The position numbers were made by a program, and so were the translations under genes. Of a stretch of 64,000 nt of DNA, positions 10,638 to 22,432 are shown one piece after another. The DNA is from Cylindrobasidium torrendii FP15055 ss-10. Its lineage: Eukaryota; Basidiomycota; Agaricomycetes; Agaricales; Physalacriaceae. Every line of letters starts with the position of its first letter. The first letter of the stretch is position 1. The DNA is taken from contig KN880455.1 of assembly GCA_000934385.1 (NCBI GenBank), positions 1 to 64,000 on the forward strand. The letters run 5' to 3'. The notes below the pieces were generated by a model. It was not told the origin of the DNA. It searched no databases and was given only the letters and a program-made list of their open reading frames with translations.

Positions 10638-12001
10638 TGTGGGAAAAGGCCTTCGTAGAGATGGGGTATAGTGTTTTGTGAAGGTCGCAAACGGGGAAGA
10701 AAGCGGACTAAATCCCTGCTCGGAGAATGAGGTTAGAACCAACACGATCACGCCCACGTGCATTGCACACCATCAAGATTCACCGTGCCATCAAGCTCAA
10801 GAGTCAAGCTAGTCAAGACGCGGCCATGACCGTCTGACGTCCATCGTTGGTCGCATCTGCCAAATTCACAGGGAGGACGAAATTTAAGGACGAACTTCTC
10901 CCGCCAGACTACATGATTCCTCTATACGTCGAGTCTATGTAGACTCCAAATGCAACCAGCTGCACCCAACGTTCGACGTCCTAGAGCCATCTCAGATGAT
11001 GGACTTTTCATTCAAAATGGACTGCGCTGGAATACTACTAGGCCTTCTGGTGTAACACAAAACTTCTTGATCTCATCCTCCGGAATAACACACAATGAGG
11101 ACAAATGATATGGGATTTTACGAGGGAAAAGGCAACCTTCTTGTGAGTATCTGCAAGGAGGATATGGTCATTCATTGGTGTGCCATGGCGATGCCGGGAT
11201 CGCTACCCTTGATACAGCGAGGCGGCCCTCGACGCCTTCAGGCGAACCGTCCGTTGGCGTTGGCAACATTTGTACATCGTACATTCGGTTTTTGAAGACA
11301 GGGGTTCTCTGAATAGTTTTTCTTTGCTTTTCCAATGCATTGAGCCTGCTCGAGCTCGCAACCTGCTCATCGACATCTCAGGACATCTCCCATCCGAAAA
11401 ACAAAATAGACGCGATCGCGCCCATGTGCTGCGTCGGTCTCAATCGAGTTGTCGGGAGTCGGGACGTGATTATTAATTATATTTATTGCACCCTTCCGCC
11501 CTGCTTCCGCCGCATCTATGAATTCTCGCTGCATTTCGTAAGGCGTCCTGCGTATCGCTGCATAATGCAGAAGGCCTCACTGCCAGACGCCCCGACGCCG
11601 ACATCGTGTTCTTGTCGAAGCAAGGTAAGATGATTTTTGATCACCGTTTCAATTGTGTACCTCGCGACCAACAGGAGGCACATTCATTGTCCCCGATTGG
11701 AAATTGTGCTTGGTTTTCATACATGATGGCAGTGAAGTCTCGCGACAGACGACTCCAGTTTGCTGGAGTGTTTGCTATGTTATAGTGTTCCCAAAGTCTC
11801 CAACTTTCAATTGGATGCGTTCACTGGTTCAAGTTGACGGTGTCCGGAAGCACATTTGCCTTATCGCAGCAACTTGATTTTCGTCCCGTCTGTCATGACG
11901 CGTGCAATGATGAATGCCTTGTTTTTCTCAGCTTGAATTCGCAGGCAGGACTTTCTCCTGACCACCATCCACTTCCTGCCATTCCCACCCCACGGTCCAC
12001 C
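10638..12001. other. 1.4-kb intergenic region between divergent genes
   Basis: Only short frames of non-genic composition occur. It presumably contains the promoters of the small membrane protein (minus) and of the GH16 gene (plus). Confidence 0.5.
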
Positions 12002-14089
12002 ATGTCTTCCGACTTTACGCCTCCCCGTCCCTCCTTCCTCGTCGGCGACAGAGGAAGTTTTTCTAGCCTGGAAAGCTCAGACTCGGACAGCACCCCTCAA
12101 AGCCAGCGCTTGACTGGCAACTCACGCCGCTCGAGGCGTCGACTATCCCAGGAGCATTGGGAATCTCCCTACAGTGCACAAGATTTCCCGCGGTCACCAA
12201 CCTCAGCGACACCGATGGTCCCAATGGTTAGCCCGACGTCGCCGTCTGTCTCTTTCTCGTCGCGCGTCCCACCATCGTCGTTCCGTGCTGGTGTGCTGCC
12301 ATTCCAGAGCCATGCAGGAAACCCTGACCCTATCGGCCCCTCGTCGCGCCGCAATTCAGCCGACAGCCTCAACAGCGCCGCCGGAGGCGGGCACAGCCAG
12401 TCCAGCCATACGCAGCCGATATCCCCGTCCACGGATAATGTGCACGTTCCCGCAGTGACAGGCATGATGACCCCGAATGCGAGTGCGCGCAATCTCCCTC
12501 GCACCTCCTCAAATGCCTCCTTCCGTGCGCCGTTCCTGTCGCCGAACTCGCGTCCCGGCTCAATCTGGAGTCCACCCTCTTTTCCTTATCTCAATGCTGG
12601 CCAGGACACGCCAGCAGGCTCGTCGACAGCGCTTGCGACCGCTATGGCTAAGGGGAAGCCGTTGGCCGCTAGCACCAGGCTGCCGGAGAAACTCACAAAA
12701 GAGGAGAAACCTTGGTTGATGAAGAATGGCGGTCGCTCCCGCGCCAGCTACTGGCTCACGGTTATGTGCATTCTTATCGGTGTTGGATGCGCTGCGGTCA
12801 TCGTCTGGCGCAAGATCGCAGACGTTCGCCTCCTCAAAGACAGTGACTTGTGCGAGGTTCTCAACGAAGATTGGAGTAATGGCATCTCGGACGATGTTTG
12901 GGGCCGTGACGCCGAGCTGGGTGGCTTCGGGTACGCGTACATCTACATCGTCCTCCTGTTGTCTGCTCACACGTATCCCGCAGAAACGGTGAATTCCAGG
13001 CATGCACAACCGAAGACAAGAACGCATATATTCGCAACAACCAGCTCTACATCATGCCTACCCTCATGTCCGACGATATCAGCAGGGACGATATTCTCGA
13101 CGGCTACACGTACAAGGTGGACGGTTGCACGTCAGGCAACAAGACTGCCTGTTCCATCAAGTCCAACTCTAAAACGTACACCGTCGTCAATCCGGTCAAG
13201 AGCGCCCGCCTGACGACTAAGGGAAAGAAGACCATCAAATATGGCAAGGTTGAGGTGCGTTTGTCAGCGTCCCATTGTTTGCACAATGTGCTTACGTGAG
13301 TCAGGTTCGCGCGAAACTTCCCCGTGGCGATTGGCTCTGGCCCGCCATTTGGATGCTGCCCAACTCGGACGATCCTTATGGCAAGTGGCCTATTGGTGGT
13401 GAAATCGACATCATGGAGGCGCGCGGGAACGGCCCCGAATATGGCGCTCAGGGTGTTAACTATGTTCGCTCGTCGCTCAACTACGGCCCACTCGAGTCGT
13501 AAGCCACATACTGAGCCCTCGTGATTCGAGCTAACGAAACTTTCAGTCTAGTCACCAAGATTTACGGCTGGTGGCAAGTCAAGCGCAGTAGCTACGCCGA
13601 CGATTTCCACACGTACACCATGGAGTGGTCCAAGGACTGGATGCGTTTCTACATCGACACCCGTCTGCATGCCATGCTCGACCTCACGATCAAGAAGGAG
13701 TCTGACAGCTTCTGGGAGCGCGGAGACTTCCCTGCAACCGCACAGAACGGCAGCACCGAAGTGGTGGTGAAAACGCCGTATGGGTATGGCACGTACATGG
13801 CGCCGTTCGACCAGGAATTCTACCTTATACTAAACGTTGCTGTTGGCGGGACTAGTGGCTGGTTCCCAGACGATATTGGCAACAAGCCGTGGTACGATGG
13901 CTCGGATAGGGCCATGACGGACTTCGCAAAGGCGCAAGATACTTGGAGCGCGACCTGGCCCTCGAGTGAAGACCAAAGGGCCTTCAGAATGTGCGCCTGC
14001 TTCTTACTTTTCATAACTTCCATCGTGCTGACATATTTCCCAGCGATACCGTGAAGATGTGGAAACTCAAAGATGGCGGCTCATGCTGA
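12002..14089 (+). CDS. Membrane-anchored GH16 (beta-glucanase/transglycosylase-type) protein
   Basis: Predicted type II membrane glycoprotein acting on beta-glucan at the cell wall. Five exons: 12002..12930, 12984..13254, 13305..13498, 13547..13990, 14044..14089, 627 residues, all phases closing. Residues 1-245 are a Ser/Pro-rich, probably disordered cytosolic tail. One membrane helix at about 250-270 (YWLTVMCILIGVGCAAVIVW) follows. The GH16 domain holds LPRGDWLWPAIWMLPN and GGEIDIMEARGN, in which both catalytic glutamates of the ExDxxE motif are present. Also present are YTMEWSKDWMRFYID and FYLILNVAVGGTSGWFP. The EIDIMEARGN form resembles the laminarinase/GNBP branch more than Kre6/Skn1. The domain organisation is that of wall-assembly GH16 proteins of basidiomycetes; the substrate is inferred. 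The ATG at 12002 was preferred over an upstream in-frame ATG in leader sequence. Confidence 0.9.
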
Positions 14090-14869
14090 GCATACTACGC
14101 CAACAACACACGCTCGTTGCTTGCTCTCTTTTACCTAATTATACCCGCTGAGACGTTGCTTTCGTCGCTAGCTCCCTATACATTCAACAAACGCTCAATT
14201 GCTTGCTGCATTTTACAAATACGTATTGCTTGCTACTTCATAGACACGAACCGAAGACACACATGGACCTTGCCATACTGTATCAGTACGAATGTTGTAG
14301 CTTTCTACCGTAAATTTTTTTCTGGTACGCGTACCTAGTAGCGGGGCAATAGAAGTATTGGTCCGCCGAATTGCCTCAAGCTGCAAACTGGCCTACGTCA
14401 AGAGAAAAGCAGTCAATCGGTCACAACGCATTTCTGGAGTGCATGTATCCTGTGAGTTAGATTAATGTATGTCCCCACCTCTATTCGACGACTGAAATTG
14501 ATAATCTTCGTAATTCCTCGTTACAAAACTTCGGCACAGCAGGGCATGGAAGGGGAGTGAAGACCGGCAGCCGCGTTCGCTGCGCACTGGGCGTTGCCAA
14601 GCTGGACGATTTCCCGAACCCACGGCCTAGGGTCATCCAACAGTCCCAGAGATGCATTGGGAAGAAACACATCGAGGTAAAGTAGCAATATATCCATTAT
14701 AAATGTTGTCAAAAGATTATGTACAGGTCCACGGTCCTGCGCAAGTAAGAGAAAACGAATGGCAGTCGTACGGTCGTTATAGTCCGGTGCGAAACAGAGT
14801 GCAATAAATAGGTTTCTGTTTGTTGAATATGAATGGATGGGCAGACCGTCGAGCGGGGAACGTACCGGG
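14090..14869. other. Intergenic region between convergent genes
   Basis: About 0.8 kb between the 3' ends of the GH16 and CFEM genes. No gene is supported. Confidence 0.5.
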
Positions 14870-15529
14870 TTATAGCAGTATATGTGCTCCAAGCAGTGCC
14901 GACATGAAAGCGACTGCAACTCCATATATAGCCCCGTTGCTGAGCGAGGACCTCAAACCGATGGCGCCGTCCGGGGTTTCTGATGCCGATGACGACGGGC
15001 TCGATGATGTGTGCGATGCACTTGAGGAGTGGCTTGAGCCGGACGCCGAAGAGGATGTTGAGGAGCTCGTGGGGACGGATGTGACGGTGAATGAAAGGGA
15101 AGTGCTCGTGCTTGCAAGTGCGCAAAAGTCGCTTGCGAGGCCCTCTGCCTGTTGCAGTTCGCCAGGGCACCCGCTATTGCCGTTCGCGAGCACACAGTCG
15201 GTGAGAGAATTTTCAAAGTCGGTGTTCCCGCAGTAGCAGTCGACCGCAGCGACGGAAGAGCAGTTGGCTGCGCTTATGGCGAGCTGCAGACAGGTTGAGA
15301 CGCATACCGAATATCCACTGAGTGTAGGCAGTTGTGCCGTCGTGGTAGAGCTCGCACTCCCAGAGACTGACCCGCTCCCACTTATCGACCCTGTGACACT
15401 TCCCGAAGGCTGGCCAATGGCGGTGCCCGTCGCACTACCCGTTATACTGCTTGTGACGCTGGCGGAGGATTGCGCTTGGGCCAGGATAGGAAGAACAAGA
15501 AGTGACAACGAAAATGGTAAGGACAGCAT
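14870..15529 (-). CDS. CFEM-domain, probably GPI-anchored surface protein
   Basis: Extracellular fungal surface protein. A single exon encodes 219 residues. The signal peptide is MLSLPFSLSLLVLPILAQAQ. Residues 21-70 are a Ser/Gly/Thr spacer. The CFEM domain spans about 72-138, with eight cysteines at positions 76, 80, 90, 98, 100, 112, 121 and 136 (CVSTC, DCYCGN, CPGEL among them). A Ser-rich stalk and a hydrophobic C-terminal tail (IYGVAVAFMSALLGAHILL) fit a GPI-attachment signal. CFEM proteins can bind heme iron or act in adhesion and host interaction; which applies here cannot be told. Two points are unusual: a Ser/Gly spacer comes before the CFEM domain, and the gene has no intron while most neighbours do. 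Confidence 0.88.
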   Translation of the reverse strand: MLSLPFSLSLLVLPILAQAQSSASVTSSITGSATGTAIGQPSGSVTGSISGSGSVSGSASSTTTAQLPTLSGYSVCVSTCLQLAISAANCSSVAAVDCYCGNTDFENSLTDCVLANGNSGCPGELQQAEGLASDFCALASTSTSLSFTVTSVPTSSSTSSSASGSSHSSSASHTSSSPSSSASETPDGAIGLRSSLSNGAIYGVAVAFMSALLGAHILL

Positions 15530-17726
15530 CTTGAGTTTGATGCGTGTAAGTTTGAGATGAATGGCAACAAGTAAGGAGCAACTGAGGGATGGCTTGCCGC
15601 GTTGCCGATCTATCATAGATGCCGGGTTTCTCACGCTCCCTACTACAGCGTCGATCGTCAAGAACAAAATGCACACAACTACGTTCTCGAAAGCTTTGCG
15701 AAAGCCCTTCATAGACGTGATAAAAAGACTCAAATCCCGTGAAAAGGAGAGTCATTGCCAGATGCGAGCGTATCAATGCATCAACATCATCCACAGCGCA
15801 GGCCTAGTCACGACGCCGGATTGGGGGCGTTCAGTGGTATGGGTCGGTTTAACAGCAGAAGCTTTCTAGAGAATTAGATATTGTGCACCAGAGAATGGCC
15901 AGCTGTGAACGGTACGGTGTGCTCAGGAGGATGACGCAGAAGTATACATACAATGACATATGTAACGGCGAGAAGCGATTAAGTCAAGCCTGTGGATGTG
16001 GAGGTCATCAAATGTATTGTAATACTTTGACCACAACGTTCTGAATCGCGAGCATAAGACCGAGCATACGCCCGTATTCAAGGGACGCCACATAGCAAGC
16101 GAGCGCGACGCACAGCCTCCCACTACATATCTTGCCCACGTTATGTATTATTCATGCGTAGTAGAATAAATTCAACCTCTTCGAGCAGTATTGAGGCAGT
16201 AAATAGAGCAAGCACCAACGCGCCTTCCTCCCGGTGCCCTCTCATGGCATCAAGATTGATCCGTAGCGTCAGACACTTGCGGGGCCGAATCGGCGCCTTC
16301 AATGGACCCTCGACTAGCCTTCTCAGATGACTTTAGCTCTGTGTCAACTCGAATCCCGCTTCCCCGCTTGGCCGCCGTCTGCTTTCTTGACCTGATAACC
16401 GCCCCCGACATCGCCAACGCAAGACAGTATCGTCAGATTAGGACATGAAGGTCTTGTCTCGGAGCTCAGCTGCTCGGCCATGGCGCGCGCCCTGCCCCAC
16501 GACAAGGGCGCGCGTGCGGCATTTAAGACGACGACGGTGACGGCGCCGGGCCATACAACGCGCCGGGAACAGAATTTGAACTTCCTTCGATCAGGAAAAA
16601 CTGCTTTGAACTGGCAGTGGCGGACTCGAAGGCTGGGAAAGGAGTCCCTAGATTCTTGTGGGCACATTTGTAGTGAGTGTTGGTAGGATTGTCATCTTCG
16701 AGGTGCGTTCGCCGTCCCGCCATTGGGGATAGCCTTTTGATCATTCCCCAGACCAGGCGCACAGGCGATTTGTTTGAGCTCGGTTAGGCACACAACCGAC
16801 CACTAGAACATCAAGAACGACAACGGCGAGATCACACCCAACCATGCATCCTATCCCTGGACACTGCTGTTTGAACCCCATCCGGTTGGACGCGTCCAGC
16901 CGCCATGTATCAACGGGTCGACTGGAATCACTCGATTCCAGGATAGCAAAGTGGCGGATGTCTCCCTCTCCGTCGCCCTCTGCCTATCGTCGCCCCCCGC
17001 CCCCCACCACTCGACTGCTCGACACTAGCCGCATCCAGGACGTCCTCACGAGTCACCCCTACGACGGCCATTGACCCTGCCTTTCCTGTGCGTAAAGGCA
17101 AAATCCTCGATATTTCCCGCACTATGAAGGCTCAGCGGGCGGCGCTCCTATGTTGGTTGTGCAATGGTGTGCCATGCTCTGGTGCGTCACAATTCGTCAT
17201 AGAATTCTTGACATCTGTATAGAGGACAGAATAGTTGGAAATGGGACTCGGAGACCAACTCCACCCTTGGATTTAACGAACCCTGACGAACCACTGGCAC
17301 ACCGCCTCCGTCTACACTCCATCTACAGAATCGTGTGATTTTGTGGGCAGGGCAGGGAAGGGCCGGTCAGTTCCAACGGTCGTCTGTAAATACACGCCTG
17401 GAATATAAAATCAAATTCTGCGCTGAGCGATTGAATAACTGACTCGTATTACCAAGATTCAATTGTTCGTTGGAGGGTTTCCATTCAAGCCTTCATGATT
17501 AGATCGTAAGTGCAACGGTTGCGGGCTCTCGCTGGGTTTGTCATGCCCACCAAGACATGCCCTTCGTCGAGTTTGTTGGCAACATCGTCAAGTTTTCCGC
17601 TGCAGAATTTGAGCAGGGCCGTCCCTCCGATCTCTTATCGAGAGCTTTGCGTCACATCTCGCAAGCAGGAGTATACAAACTGAAGTTCACAGGAAACTTT
17701 CCTTGCTACTCCCGACACTGCTGGTC
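15530..17726. other. 2.2-kb gene-poor stretch
   Basis: The longest unassigned gap in the window. Frames at 16344-16667 (minus) and 16844-17074 (plus) have no recognisable motif and low-complexity or mixed composition. An AATATAAAAT at about 17400 could be a promoter element for the velvet gene. I see no tRNA or repeat. Confidence 0.4.
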
Positions 17727-18787
17727 ATGTCCAGTCCCTTCACTTACAAACATGGGCCGCTCAAGGGTTTGACTGTTAGGACGGCCCTCAGGGTCCTACA
17801 GTCGCCCGTTATAGGCAGAAAGTGGGTAACAATTTCCATGCTGAGGATGGAATAACGCTCACCAATGTCACCAGACTCTCGCAGCTGCAGCGAGCACACT
17901 TGACGGCAAGCAGCAAAATGGACGTGCGCCCCATTGAGCCTCCTGCTGTGGTCCAGATACAATTCTTTGAAGTAAATCCCGACAACGGGAGCGAGCGCGA
18001 GCTTCTGAATTACAGGTGTGTCTTACACGTTTTTCCAGCTCGTGCCGCTGATCCGAAAGGCTACAAAAGAGATTATCAGCTGCATGATGGTCGCACACTT
18101 ATACAAGCACAGCTATACAAGGTGGATGTCAGCAAGGACGGTCGTTCTGAGGGTATACTATCCCTTTACAAGTCCGCCGGTGTCCTGTTAACAATGTTTA
18201 GAGGAGCAAGCCATTCATGTGATTTCCCCGGACAACATACCAGTGTATGCCAGCCAAGAGTGCACATTGGCCTTGCTGCATGGCGAGATTTTTGAGAGTG
18301 CCTTGCAACTGCACTGGGAAGACCGGGATATGATGGTCTGCCCGTTTGGGGTGAGCGCTATCCACTCCGGTCTGTCTGAGGTGTTCTAACATGCCTATGT
18401 GCCGCAGCTTCTGTCGGTGCGCGAGGAGGGCCACTTTGTACTTTCGTTCCGCGCGTTCAACATAGGAACATCGGCGACCACGGAAGCGCAAGGTCCTATT
18501 TCGGCAATGGCATGGAGCGAGAAGTTTACGATTGTCGCATCGAAGAAGGCAACTGCGCTGGGGACATCAACACCGTTGACGCTTGTTAGCCTGCAGTCCT
18601 TTCCTTAATTCATGCCTGAGGGCTGATGACCACATAGGCGTTGTCAGATATCACGTCAAGAATCACGGCCAGGTCTACGCTGAGAGCGACGAGATCCAAA
18701 ACAAGAAAACGGCCCGCCGACGAAGACGACGCAAGGGATGACGAAGACGAGGATGATCAAAATGTCAGTACATCTGACGGCGGATGA
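17727..18787 (+). CDS. Velvet-domain regulator (copy A)
   Basis: Predicted nuclear velvet-family regulator of development and secondary metabolism (VelB/VosA/VeA superfamily, Rel-like DNA-binding fold). Six exons: 17727..17821, 17875..18017, 18060..18140, 18202..18350, 18408..18584, 18638..18787, 264 residues. Landmarks are GLTVRTALRVLQS, MDVRPIEPPAVVQIQFFEVN (the family's RPIDPPPIVQL core), YQLHDGRTLIQAQLYKVD and CPFGLLSVREEGHFVLSFRA. After the domain comes a basic stretch (ATRSKTRKRP), a likely nuclear signal, and then an acidic tail (DEDDARDDEDEDD). The first intron was placed by matching copy B at 24.5 kb: both then read GRK, a short linker and MDVR. The 42-nt third-exon boundary is the least certain. 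No classical VeA PEST extension is present. Confidence 0.88.
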
Positions 18788-19288
18788 GCAAATATCTGTC
18801 GATAAGTTGGTCAGGGAAGGTAGCTACCAGTCAGTCGCCCCATATCTCCTTCTTGGTTCACGTCTATAGTAGCTACGGCGTCGCAGCACTCCCGCAGAAC
18901 CCTTGGAACTATGCTTGTACAAAGATAGTATGCGAGAACACTCACATGTAGTGTAAGTGAATTAACAACATGGAGCAGCCCATCACCGTCAAGAGCGTAG
19001 CACCATTGTTGAAGCTTGGATGATGAAAACCATCTCCCACGTGTTGTTCAACACTTGATCGCTTCTCGTGTCCTCATGTCGCCGTGCAGCAGTCATCTTG
19101 TTGTTTCCGTGGTTGGCGACGAGCGCACACAGAAAGTTCATGAACACAGATGCAGTTCATCGTGTATGACCTGGGACATCCTGCGATTTTGCGCACCAGT
19201 TGAGGGAATCCGTAAGATGCTCGATATTCGAATACATAGTAGTAGTACTACAAGTTTCTACAACGAAGAGAAGACATGTTGAATTCAT
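18788..19288. other. Intergenic region between convergent velvet A and DUF6534 genes
   Basis: About 0.5 kb of 3' flanking sequence. No gene is supported. Confidence 0.5.
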
Positions 19289-21125
19289 TTATACAATAGA
19301 GCCAAACGGGACAGAGTTCGACATGTCTGAATGCCGCCACTTTCCGTCTGGACTGGTTGGCGACCGTAATTCTGCAAGAGGGTACGCGCTCTGCATAATA
19401 TCAATAAATGCTGCGTCCACCCTCGGCGCGTCTTACCTTTCCGATTCCTGCTTCATTTTCTACCGGGGTTCCAGCGGTATCCAACCGGACGACTCTAGAT
19501 TGCGATTTCCTAGAATTTGAGTTGTTGGTTGCAGCAGGACCACTGGAAGTCGTTGTGATTGGGGTAACGTCAGCGATACGCTTCCTGGCTATAAGCATCG
19601 CCAGAAAGGATATCACGTAGAACTTCGTGAGGAGCACCTCGAGGCTGACGAAGACGAGTGTGTCCGGCATGGTAATGAATGTCAAGAGGCAGGCCATGGA
19701 GCATGCGCTGCGATTCTATAAGTTATGCGAAGAACAAGGAGACGGTGAGGGAGACGTACCTTGTCGCGAGCCCGGATACGAGAACGAGACGCATGAGAAT
19801 GACCACCTTATTGTTTGTCCTGCAGCTAGGTTTTAGTTGGGCGCCATATGAAAGGGAGCTAGGTGTTTACCCAGAAAATCCAGACGCTGTTTTCGTGAGC
19901 TGAAGGTAGTAGCACATCGACAACGCTATCATAATGTCGATAGCAGTAGCGAGCGCAAATGACGCATCAACGGCCCACTGGAAGGTTGTGTAAATCACGC
20001 TAGCGTTTCTGAGAAATATTTCGCGAAAGACCTTCATGTTCTCGAGATCGCTGAAGTTTACGATGACTGCACTACGGATAGCCTAAGGTCAGACCAGTCC
20101 CCGTAGCATGTGAAAGCAAAGCTCACGATTTGTATGCAAGTACTTGAGCGAGGCATCAGTGGGAAAGTCGCAGAGGCGAACGGAATGTTATCACCTATGC
20201 CAACGGCTGTTGGGAAGACGATTGGTATAAACAGTGCGTACTGAGAGGAAGGTGTTAAACGCACCTGCCCCTACAGCAACGCAGGCCAGCACTATGTATG
20301 GGAGCAACTTGTAGAAGTGCTGCCCGACTGTGTATCAATCAGCGTTTGCACTGTATGTATGTCGATAGTTCGCTCACGCTTCCATATTCGAATCGCATAC
20401 AACCTGTGGATGAATCGGGATGTGAGCATAACGTCTAGGCGTTGAGTTGGAACAATGTACAGTTGGACCCCAATGATAATTACCACCTTGTACCAGTTAG
20501 CATAGAAAAACGACAATCATAACAGTGCCTCCTACATTCACTGAAATTTGCGCCTGCACCCAACTGTCAGTCACTTCTTCCGAGACACAGGCTTCGGCAT
20601 ACCTTGAAGCTCCTATGCAAGTCAAGAATTAGAAGATAATCGAAGAACGCGGTAGAAGACGTACCACACTACCGTGTCGAGCTTCTGGAATTGACCATAT
20701 TGTTTGACGACATAATGGTATACAGCATGAATGGTGAGGGAAAGGTGGAACGCATCCAATAACCTGTGTGTCGAAAGTGAGCATCCGCTTCCTGCCAGTA
20801 CTGACGTCCACAGACCATAGTACGAGAACCTAGAGTGCGAGAACATGAGTGGTCAGTGCCTCTGTAAAAAGGGAGGAGAGAACACACAGAACATCTGTAC
20901 AACCACCAATCCTTGGAGTAATCTCTGTAGTATATGTACGCCTGCAGGAGAGCTATACCTGAGAGGCTACGACAAGAAGTAGCGGTCAAATCGAGCCACA
21001 TCCACTTGCAAACGAAAAAAAAACACTCACAAGGCGGAGAAGACGAGCCCGAGGAGCGCAGCACCGAGTGTCGCGTCCAACATCTGAGACGACGGAGAGG
21101 CTGGATCCACATTTAGGGAGCTCAT
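19289..21125 (-). CDS. DUF6534-type seven-helix membrane protein (copy 1)
   Basis: Integral membrane protein of a family expanded in Agaricomycetes; function unknown. Sixteen exons, 345 residues: complement(19289..19390, 19437..19707, 19760..19819, 19871..19977, 20032..20071, 20127..20142, 20195..20206, 20265..20327, 20378..20403, 20461..20486, 20536..20553, 20603..20612, 20665..20763, 20816..20829, 20888..20966, 21031..21125). Every phase closes. Family landmarks are DATLGAALLGLVFSA, LLQAYIYYRDYSKDWWLYRC, LLDAFHLSLTIHAVYHYVVK, WAVDASFALATAIDIMIALS and the last helix VSLEVLLTKFYVISFLAMLI. A polar tail of about 85 residues follows. Seven exons are 10-26 nt long. The same exon sizes recur in the paralog at 53.2 kb, which supports the model. 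The family assignment comes from remembered sequence features. Confidence 0.85.
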
Positions 21126-21620
21126 GCTGGAAGGAGGCGGGAGGAAAGGAAGCTGACCATCTGATGACCGGAACGGTTAAGCTCATATTTAAACGCATGA
21201 GCGTCTTCGAGCTAGTCTAAGTCTTTAGGGGCGTGCTCAGAAGTCAATTGGAATCCGATGGCGGAGGCGGAATAACGATCATGGCGAGCATGAAGAAATT
21301 GGCTATTCATCTACCCCGCACTAGAGATGTTCTGGTGGACGATTCCTTTGGCTGGCTAACCTAATGGCCACACAGCGTTAAAGAGGGGCGAGTGGACATG
21401 TCAGACAAACTGCGTAATGTTGTGTCGGAAGAGCGAGCTCCCTCGAGCCGCGGACCAGTGTTGTATAGGGGCGGTCAATGATGGATGTCAAGAGTGATCC
21501 CATTCTCCAGTAGCAGACACAGACGATAAAACGAAACAGGGAATATTCAGCAAGTAGATATACAGATTAACTTTCCCTAGGGTGTAATTAGCTGGACGCA
21601 TGGTGCTGTAATGACAAAAC

Positions 21621-22139
21621 TCACAGCTTCGCATCCGGCTTGACCACCTTGCCCACAATCGCATAGCGCTTCTCGAAGAAAGCGTACCACTCATTCAGCG
21701 TCTTCTCATCCTTGGGATCCATGCCCTCGATGTTGTCGATCGCGTCCTCAGGTTTCAAGCTGCTCATCCCGAGGCCTCTGCTGCCATCCTTGCCGGTGAA
21801 GACAGAGTAGCTCTTCCCGGGGCCGTACACGTCCGCCTTGCGTGTCACATCGAATACAGTGCCCTTGATAGCGAGGTAGATGCCCGTTTCTGGTGTTTTG
21901 TATTTGGAAAGCTCTTCAGGTGTGTAGGGAGTGTCCAGCGGCGCAGGGAGGTTCTCAGCGGCGGGCTGCATGATTGTCTTGGGTTCTTCGTCGGGGACAG
22001 TGTTTGCTGGCGGAACGGGAGGCAGTGGTGGTGCCGTGGAGACGAACGAGATCGCAAAGGGGACAATGAAGAGGCTAGCGATACCCACGTAGGCGTACCA
22101 AGGCAAGTTATAAACGTCAGACCAACTCAACTCCCGCAT
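21621..22139 (-). CDS. Membrane-associated progesterone receptor / Dap1-like cytochrome b5-fold protein
   Basis: Single-exon gene of 172 residues. A short N-terminus (MRELSWSDVYNLPWYAY) leads into one membrane helix (VGIASLFIVPFAISFVS), a Pro-rich linker and a MAPR heme-binding domain. That domain shows YTPEELSKY, IYLAIKGTVFDVT, YGPGKSYSVFTGKDGSRGL and EWYAFFEKRYAIVGKV. MAPR proteins bind heme through Tyr rather than His pairs, and the YGPxxxY motif that supplies it is present. In yeast, Dap1 supports sterol-synthesis P450 enzymes; the same ER role is inferred here. An in-frame ATG at 22238 would add 33 residues of Arg/Cys-rich sequence. I prefer 22139 because the membrane protein then begins as in relatives. 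It is divergent to QCR6, with less than 300 bp between the start codons. Confidence 0.88.
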   Translation of the reverse strand: MRELSWSDVYNLPWYAYVGIASLFIVPFAISFVSTAPPLPPVPPANTVPDEEPKTIMQPAAENLPAPLDTPYTPEELSKYKTPETGIYLAIKGTVFDVTRKADVYGPGKSYSVFTGKDGSRGLGMSSLKPEDAIDNIEGMDPKDEKTLNEWYAFFEKRYAIVGKVVKPDAKL

Positions 22140-22432
22140 TGGTGGTCGCCGTGCGAAATCACGAGTCTCCGGGCGTGACGTAGCACGGGCATCGGCCCGG
22201 TGTATGCACAAATCCATTTGGGCGCCACACTCGCACATTGAAAGTGCGCTGAGCTGAGCTCTTGTTAATATTATTCAACGGAAACTAATGTTTGCATCTT
22301 GGAGATCAAGCAGAAAAGGCGTAGCGCCACTCATGTGGAATTCGGTCCGCGCTATTGGTTCCTGATCTACCACGTGCATAAACTGCCTGAATCCGGAACC
22401 CTCCGCGTACCTCGAGCATCACAGTGACCACC

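Noticed and set aside
11834..12001. In-frame N-terminal extension of the GH16 gene
   Set aside because: The added 56 residues have leader-like composition; the ATG at 12002 has a good context (CCACCATGTC) and starts the Ser/Pro-rich tail.
16344..16667. 107-codon minus-strand frame in the large gap
   Set aside because: No homology I recognise and no splice-consistent extension.
22140..22238. 33-residue N-terminal extension of the MAPR protein
   Set aside because: Cys/Arg-rich sequence unlike the family; kept only as an alternative start.
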